The translations under genes and the position numbers were made by a program. The notes under the pieces were generated by a model. It did no database searches. It worked only from the letters and a program-made list of their open reading frames with translations, and had not been told where the DNA came from. From assembly GCF_020080835.1 (NCBI RefSeq), contig NC_058158.1:13578001-13642000 (forward strand): a stretch of 64,000 nt of DNA, in the 5' to 3' direction. Of this stretch, positions 57,884 through 64,000 are shown piece by piece. This DNA is from Cotesia glomerata. Its lineage: Eukaryota; Arthropoda; Insecta; Hymenoptera; Braconidae. How positions within the stretch are numbered: position 1 is the first letter of the stretch; each line of letters opens with the position of its first letter.

Positions 57884-59075
57884 CACTGATAAAAAAATCT
57901 CGAAAACAGTTGACCCTAAAGGCCATCCCTGCAACTTCCCGCCAATTCCATACCTAAACGCTTGAAATTGCACTTATGACGTTTCTGAGCTCTTCAAGCT
58001 TAAAAATACAATTTGAGTGTTATTTTGAGCTCTCCGAGCTCAAAGAAATGGCTCTTTGAGCTCAAAAGGCTGATAGAAGTTTAATAAAACAGTATTTTTT
58101 GAATTTTCAAACTGCAATAATTTCTAAATGAATGAATCGATTTTCACGTGGTTGGCAGTATTCCACGCACTTTTTCAGAATCTATGATATACTTTTCAAC
58201 ACAAACTGATCGAACCGAAAATCTTAGAGAAATTTGAAACATTTACTTTTTCCGAATTTTTTCGACAACGATAACTCACGAACCAATCAACCAATTTTCA
58301 CGTTCTTGGTGGCGATCGACGTGATTTTTTGAGCTCTAATAATTATTCCACTATGTTAAAAATGATCCAAAAAGAAATCTTGAAGTTATGTGAAAAAAAC
58401 ACTTTTTTCGAAATTTTTTCGTTTTCGATAACTCTCGAACGAATCAACCGATTTTGATGGGACTGGTGGCAATCGACGTGGTTTTTTAAGCTTAAGAGCT
58501 TATTAGTTTTTGGAATTGATCGGTAAAGCCGTTTAGAAGTTATTCCAAGAAAACGATTTTTTGAAAATTTTATTTTTGAGATGTCTCAAAATCTAGCGAA
58601 TCGAATCGATTCAAATTTTTACGAAATTTAATGGCAATGATACTCTTTGGATCGCTACCTATTTCGATCCGATCGGCCGAGCCGTTCAAAAGTTATAAGA
58701 AGTTTACATACATACACACACACATACATAAATACAGCCGCACGGACACCATCGCGAGAATAGTCAGGGAAGCTTCCTAGGACCTCAAAACGTCGAGATC
58801 TGATGAAAACTCTTTTCGAAAAACGGGGTAAAAACAATAACTTCCCGATTTTTGAAAATTTTCAATTTTCTTAGCGGGAAGTTAAAAATTGACTTGACTC
58901 AAGAGCCAAACTCTTGAACCAAGAATTCCATTTTGAAGAAAATGATTTTCTTAGACCAAGAATAATTTCTTAGCTCAAGAATTTATTCTCTTGACTAAAA
59001 AAAATCATTTTCTTCAAAATAGAATTCTTGGTTCAAGAGTTTGGCTCTTGAGTCAAGTCAATTTTTTTATCAGTG
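57884..59075. mobile_element. CACTGATAAAA MITE, middle layer
   Basis: CACTGATAAAAAAA at 57884 is interrupted; the rest of the left TIR (TTGACTTGACTCAAGAGCC) resumes at 58888. The right TIR ends TTTTTATCAGTG at 59075. TA at 57882-57883 and 59076-59077. TIRs match those of 46772-48354. Confidence 0.85.
57899..58886 (+). repeat. GGGAAGTT interspersed repeat, innermost layer
   Basis: Starts within a few bases of CTCGAAAACAGTTGACCCT and ends AGCGGGAAGTTAAA. It lies exactly inside the left TIR of the middle MITE, so its ends can be read off the broken TIR to within a few bases. Its CA tract has decayed (about 58715-58732). Confidence 0.8.
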
Positions 59076-59442
59076 TAGTTTTTATGTAGCGCTCTCTACT
59101 GTCCCACTATTTTAACCTTATTTTCTTCCAAAACAGTACTGAGTACTGCACAAATAGTAATCGGTGTTGTTTTTTTTTCTCCGTGTAAAAATAAAAAAAA
59201 ACCTTTTATTTATACAAATCGCTTTGTTAGATTATATTTGAATAAAAAATAAAAATTATTCTGACGAAGGATTCATAAATGTAGTTTTATAAATTATTAA
59301 TTTCTCGTCTATCAAGTAATGTTCCTATGGTTTGTAGAAAAGTTTACAGTGTGAGACAATAACTTAATACATAGTGAAACTGCAATATTTCGTATTTGAA
59401 ATATAAAACTTACTGTGCAGCGCTAAACTATAATAACTTTTA

Positions 59443-59631
59443 CACTGATTAAAAAAATTAACTTGACTTGAGAAAAATTCTTGAATCAAGAATATCATTT
59501 TGAAGAGTTTGACAAAGACAATTTTTTAGTTCAAGAATTTTTTAACTTCAATCAAGACAATAAACTTCTTAAAAATTATATTCTTTGTTCAAGAATTTTT
59601 TTTTAAATCCAATTAATTTTTTTTATCAGTG
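59443..59631. mobile_element. CTTGAATCAAG-type MITE
   Basis: Starts CACTGATTAAAAAAATTAAC and ends TTTTTTTTATCAGTG, TA on both sides. A partial right end of a similar element (CTTGCGGCTCAAAA to TTTTTATCGGTG, then TA) lies at about 59710-59793. Confidence 0.8.
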
Positions 59632-59793
59632 TACATTTTTGCTTGTAAAGTACCGAATTACGATTAGAACATGTAATAAATGCTAAATTATCTATCAATT
59701 ATTTTTTTTTCCCTTGCAAACTCTTCAAAATAGAGCTCTTGCGGCTCAAAATTTTTTCTCTCGAATTAAGTTCATTTTTTTTTTATCGGTGTA

Positions 59794-62596
59794 TGGTGTT
59801 TCAACTATCAAGTATACAACTTGAATGTGTGTTTCTAGCAGCTTATTTTCCGGGTAACAATGTTATTTGGAGATTATTCCTTATTTAACGGTGGTAAAAG
59901 TTTAGTGGTCTTGAGTGACGTAACGACTACACGAACTGAACAAGGACTCAGTGCAGAACAGAAGTAACATAAACTGGACGAGGGAAAAAAGCAAAAGCTG
60001 TTATTTTTATGGAGGAGAAAGTCGTAGCTATATGTCCTTAAGAGCCACGACCATGAAGCTGGCTTCACGTCCCTATTTTTGTTACGCGCCGAGAAAAACT
60101 GGCGAACAATATCGTTGAAAATTTCACTTTTTCCTTCGCTATGCCGCACGCAGACCCGGAAAAAATCCCAGGGCTACTCACGCTTTCAAGGTATATCTTG
60201 TAAAAATTAACAACTAAAAATACTTAGGTTTCTGTATAGAAGTGATCTTTTATTTTTAATTACTACAAATAATATATTTTCATCATTATTGCAATTCTAA
60301 TAACATTTGCTGAATTTTTTAATTAAGCAAGTTCTTTAACTGCCAATATCAAAGAAAAAATATTCGTTTTGTAATAAAGGTTAACTTTTTAATAAGTGTT
60401 AATTTTTCTAGGCTATCGTTGAAATCCAATAAACGATGTAGTGTGCAAATTTTTGAGGATGAAATATCATAATATATATCACTTATATACTTTGAAATTG
60501 TCTGAATTATAAACTTTATGAAATGACATTGAAATTTCGATCAATTTAGATGATTATTTAATAAAATAGTATTAAAATATTTGGCAATATTGCATGAGTG
60601 CATGTTTCATATAATTCAATAATTTCAATATGAGCTCTAACACATTGATATATTTCAATAAATTTTGATAGTTTAAGAAAAATACTAACGAGTTCAGCTA
60701 GTTATAATCAGATGTATACATACTGAAACATTATATTTATTTATCTAAAAATAATTTATAAAATCATCGTGTGCAAATAAATTAATCAAATAATATTTCA
60801 GAAAATATTTTTCTCTATACGTTACCAATTCATGTATAATGACAAACTAAGGTTTCATATGTTTTTACATAGACAACCTTGGAAATGAATATAAACAGTT
60901 GAAACGCATTGTTGCCAGATCACAATTTACTATCAGTTGATTTAGATGACTCGAACGAGCTTTTTTATTTAATTTTTTTCATACGGACAAAAATAGCAAT
61001 GAATAATTACAGTTTTCATAGTAAAAACATACATAAGAAGTGTAAATCTTACTGCTCAAACTGTAATTTAAGTGGCATCCACTTTCATTTCAGCTATTTT
61101 ATATTTTAAATTGTGAAATTTAACCCCAGACTGGTAAACAAATGCGACCTAACAACTTTGGTCAAGTGATGAGGGATTTGCCGCAATGTTTTTAGAGCGT
61201 ACAGTGTTGCCAGTTCATACACGTTTGACAAGCAGAGATTAGAGGTGTTTTCGGCAACGCCGCGGACAAAAAACTACTTACGACTCTGGTCAAGCGATGA
61301 GGAAAGCCCCGTGAATTGCCACAAATTTTTTTAAGAAATTTTTTTTCAGCAGTTTAACGTTTTCGAAAATATTTGAAAAAATTATTAATATATTCTATAA
61401 TGTTTAAAGAACAAAGTCAAATTTTTTTGAATAATTTTAGTAAATATTGAAGATGTAATAAAAAAAATATAGTGGAGCGCAGCATCACGCTCATACGTTG
61501 ACCAGTCTAGGGTTAAAGTATATAAATAAGAATTTCTGGAAAAGAAATCTAATTTTAACAATTTTGGAGGAAAGAACTTTTCTATTATTCGGAAAAATTG
61601 AAATAAATACTCATTATAAATTTACTTATTTAACTATTCTTTTGTCCATGTTAATTGAAAACATTTTTTTTTTTTAATTGAGTCAGTATTTCCTCTTAAA
61701 ATATAAAAGAAAAATAACAAATTTATTTTGAAAAATGGTATTCCAAGAAAATAATCTCAACCTTTTAAAAAAATTAAATGAATTGAAAATTAAACGTTTT
61801 TGGATTTTTTTTTTTATTAAGAGAGGAATATTCTTGGATGTGTCATGTATGGTGTGTAGTTTTTAATACAACGTTGTTAGGATGTTGTATCCTGGTGTTC
61901 TTGAACTATTGATGTTTATTTCTCGGAGGAGCGTTCGTAGAGAGGATCGATTGGGTTCAGCTGGCCAGCTCGATTCTCGAATGAATTATCGCTCATCGGC
62001 TGTATTGCCCTTTCATTTCCAGTTATACGCGGAGCAGTGAAGCACTCTCGTATGGCTCGTATCGTATAGTACTGCCATCACCGACGTTTTCTCATCCCCC
62101 ACCTACATCCCTCTTCTCCGTTCACTGCCGCGTTTGAGCTCTCCACGCCCGAGGGACGATCAGACAGCAGCTGCATCACTCCCGCGGCGTTTGAACTAAC
62201 TCTCACGTTTCTCCATCTCCGTTTCATGGACTACATCATATCCTGTGGAGAATTGAATCATTGGTAAACCAAAAGAGCAAACTTCGTAATTGTTTTGATT
62301 CATTATTTTTTTAAACAAAAAAACTACTTTCGTTGTTTCCTAAACTGAAAATGTTTTAATTTAAAATTATGTACTGTCAGTTTAATTTTTTTGTAGGACT
62401 TGGTGTTGTATGAAAGTATCGTCCTTTGTAATTTATGAAAAAAAAAATTATGAAATAATCATAACATTATCAAGTTCATTAAATCATTAAAAATGACAGT
62501 TTATAACGTATCGATGTAAAACGTTGTACGTAAATTTAAATAATTCGAACAATGTCAGTGGTTATTTCTACAATTATTGTCTTTCATACAAAACAA
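59794..62596. other. AT-rich DNA with two complex islands
   Basis: Islands at about 59820-60190 and 61860-62250, the latter with CpGs and C-rich stretches. A 91-codon minus frame at 59874-60149 and other short frames have no recognisable features. The rest is AT-rich with nothing supported. Confidence 0.3.
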
Positions 62597-62796
62597 CACT
62601 GATAAAAAATTTTACTTGATTCAAAAGAAAAAATCTTGAATCAAGAATACCATTTTGAAGAAAATAATTTTCTTGAGTCAAGAGGAAAAATTCTTGAATT
62701 GAGAATAATTTCTTGGCTTAATAATTTTTTCTTGCTTCAAAATAACTTTCGTTTTCCTTAAAATTTTCTTGGCGTAAGAAATTTGTTTTTTGTGTG
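62597..62796. mobile_element. CTTGAATCAAG-type MITE
   Basis: Starts CACTGATAAAAAATTTTAC and ends TTGTTTTTTGTGTG, then TA. TTGAATCAAGAATACCATTT, near the left end, matches the interior of the 57884-59075 TIRs. The left flank is AA, so one target copy is mutated. Confidence 0.7.
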
Positions 62797-62935
62797 TATG
62801 GAAACTGGCATGGTCACTATAACTGCCGAAAAACTTAACTGATCAAGTCCATTTTGTTTTATATGCTTCTGTATTATCTAAAACTAAGTTCGTTCGAAGA
62901 TCACGGTCTAATTCAATGTAGTTTAATTATTTATT
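62797..62935. other. Short spacer between MITE and LINE
   Basis: No feature seen. Confidence 0.3.
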
Positions 62936-63660
62936 TTATTTAGTTGAGTTTAGTTCATTAGCATCAAAATGATCCAATGAAGATGATTTCTTCCCTTTAA
63001 TAATGCCCAGCCGTTTCAACTTGGTCCAGATGTTTGTTCCTTGAGATCCATCTTCTAAGACGTTTCTGAGATATTCATCTCGCGCATTGTTCAACTTGGT
63101 TTTTAATTCTTTTCTTTTTAATTTATACATAGTAAGTAAGTGTGAATTCCCAGTTCTGCGGGCTCGTTTATAAAGAGCATCGCGAGCATGAAGATCAGTT
63201 TTCAGTTCATGAGTTATCCATGGACTTGCTTGACGTTTCAAAGTTCTTTTATTTATTGGAGCAAAAAGATCTAATGCATCAATAACTGAATGTGAGAAGT
63301 AAGCTACAAGTTCGTTTGGATCTGAAATCACGCCATTTGGATTTGTCAGAATTAATTTTGTCCTCACCATTTCGGCTAATGCTTGATGATCACAATGTCT
63401 GAAATCTCGAAAACTAACTGATTTATTAGCTTTTTCAACTGTCTTTAGATTATAGTCGCATTGAAGATAATCATGACCTCCTATAAATGGTGACAATGAT
63501 TTAGAAAAATTTCCCAGCTTCTCCTGACTATCTATGATAATCACATCTAACCACGAATCGGTTACGAATGTGTGATATGTTGAACCAAAAGGCACATTGA
63601 AAATAATAGACTCTGTGATGAATGATTTAAGATGAACTGATGCTCTGTCCGACTTTAATA
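62936..63660 (-). pseudogene. LINE ORF2 fragment: end of endonuclease and linker
   Basis: About 240 codons open on the minus strand, from LKSDRASVHLKSF near 63657 (the listed start is a GTG inside the frame and is not real) to TAA at 62936. VTDSWLDVI and GGHDYLQCDY correspond to the C-terminal part of LINE endonucleases; the usual SDH motif reads GGHD. The linker that precedes reverse transcriptase follows: PINKRTLKRQASPWITHELK, RDALYKRARR, YKLKRKELKTKLNNARDEYL. The frame stops at DANELNSTK, before any RT motif. It is out of frame with the upstream endonuclease piece, where about 20 residues including the catalytic GD-N motif are missing. Confidence 0.85.
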
Positions 63661-64000
63661 GAATATTTCAAATTCGACGAAGAATTTGTTTAAAAGATCA
63701 TCTTGTGGCCTTCTATAAATATAAGATACAAACACATGAGTATTTGAAGGTAAAGTAATGTCGAGCAGTATAAATTCAGGATTGTTTAGTAGATTTACTT
63801 CAGAAATGTAGAGTACTTTTGATTTGAATGAATTTAGGAGGAAGCATACTACACCACCACCTCTGACGTAACGACCAAAGTTGTCAACAAGTCCTCGATC
63901 ACGGCGAATGATAGTATAGTCTTTTAGTGAGATAAAGATGTCGGGATTTAGCCAGGTCTCAACCACTGTGATAATATGTGGTTTAATTTCTGCAACCAAG
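63655..64000 (-). pseudogene. LINE endonuclease N-terminal fragment, cut by window end
   Basis: Minus-strand frame that enters from beyond the window end. It shows the AP-endonuclease (EEP) start of Jockey/CR1-like LINE ORF2: VVETWLN with the catalytic Glu, DYTIIRRDRG, YVRGGGVVCFL, PEFILLDITL and VSYIYRRPQDD. It ends at EFEIFY followed by a stop, where the family continues into the GD-N catalytic motif. This copy is therefore inactivated by a small deletion and frameshift. The element's 5' part lies outside the window. Confidence 0.85.

Larger units (their letters stand above)
57745..59185. mobile_element. CACGGAG MITE, outer layer of a triple nest
   Basis: Left end CACGGAGAAAATAAAATAG, right end GTTTTTTTTTCTCCGTG; TA at 57743-57744 and 59186-59187. 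ATTACTATTTCGTAC and AGTACTGCACAAATAGTAATC near the two ends are also inverted. Without the insert the element would be about 250 bases. Confidence 0.8.

Overview
This window looks like nuclear DNA from an insect, most probably a parasitoid hymenopteran. That assignment is inference: the DNA is strongly AT-rich, has no prokaryotic gene packing, carries fragments of Jockey/CR1-like LINEs and a tRNA-derived SINE, and is crowded with short TA-flanked inverted-repeat transposons (MITEs). I see no complete host protein-coding gene. The only recognisable coding sequence is two LINE fragments (30183-30725 plus strand; 62936-64000 minus strand, running off the window end) and a broken three-exon gene fragment carried inside a transposon (13851-14437, minus strand).

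Layout. 1-1466: a candidate element with GC-rich motif arrays at both ends and a tRNA-like B box in the middle. 5232-5527: a MITE. 6501-7481: a GC-rich element with a SINE nested inside. 11384-12343: first of three copies of a ~960 bp element (others at 31279-32540 and, inverted, 44803-45768). 13283-15091: a 1.8 kb element carrying the spliced gene fragment. 18957-19747 and 43366-46046: two elements of a family built around a GGGCGTAT-containing palindromic motif; the larger has ~270 bp terminal inverted repeats and two other transposons nested in it. 28084-28245: a 162 bp near-perfect palindrome. 28565-28631: a possible recursive splice site or microexon. 36247-37131, 39707-40110 and 46860-48270: three loci sharing an unusual hairpin architecture that I cannot assign to a known family. 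46650-48404 and 57745-59185: nested insertions three or more layers deep. 51920-52796, 54118-55006 and 57899-58886: copies of an ~890 bp interspersed repeat that carries a CA/GT microsatellite or a CA-rich remnant of one.

Between the repeats are long AT-rich stretches with no feature I can support, interrupted by islands of higher GC and normal complexity (for example 2430-2720, 8380-8930, 20270-20900, 22590-22930, 23560-24080, 25190-25800, 26400-27340, 55660-56160 and 61860-62250). These could be cis-regulatory DNA or untranslated exons, as in a gene desert or long intron around a regulated gene, but the sequence alone does not show it.

The parts work together as a transposon community, not as a pathway. 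Many otherwise different elements share a CAC(G/T/A)GA-plus-A-tract terminus and TA target sites, so one or a few transposases probably mobilised them. Nesting gives a relative order of insertions.
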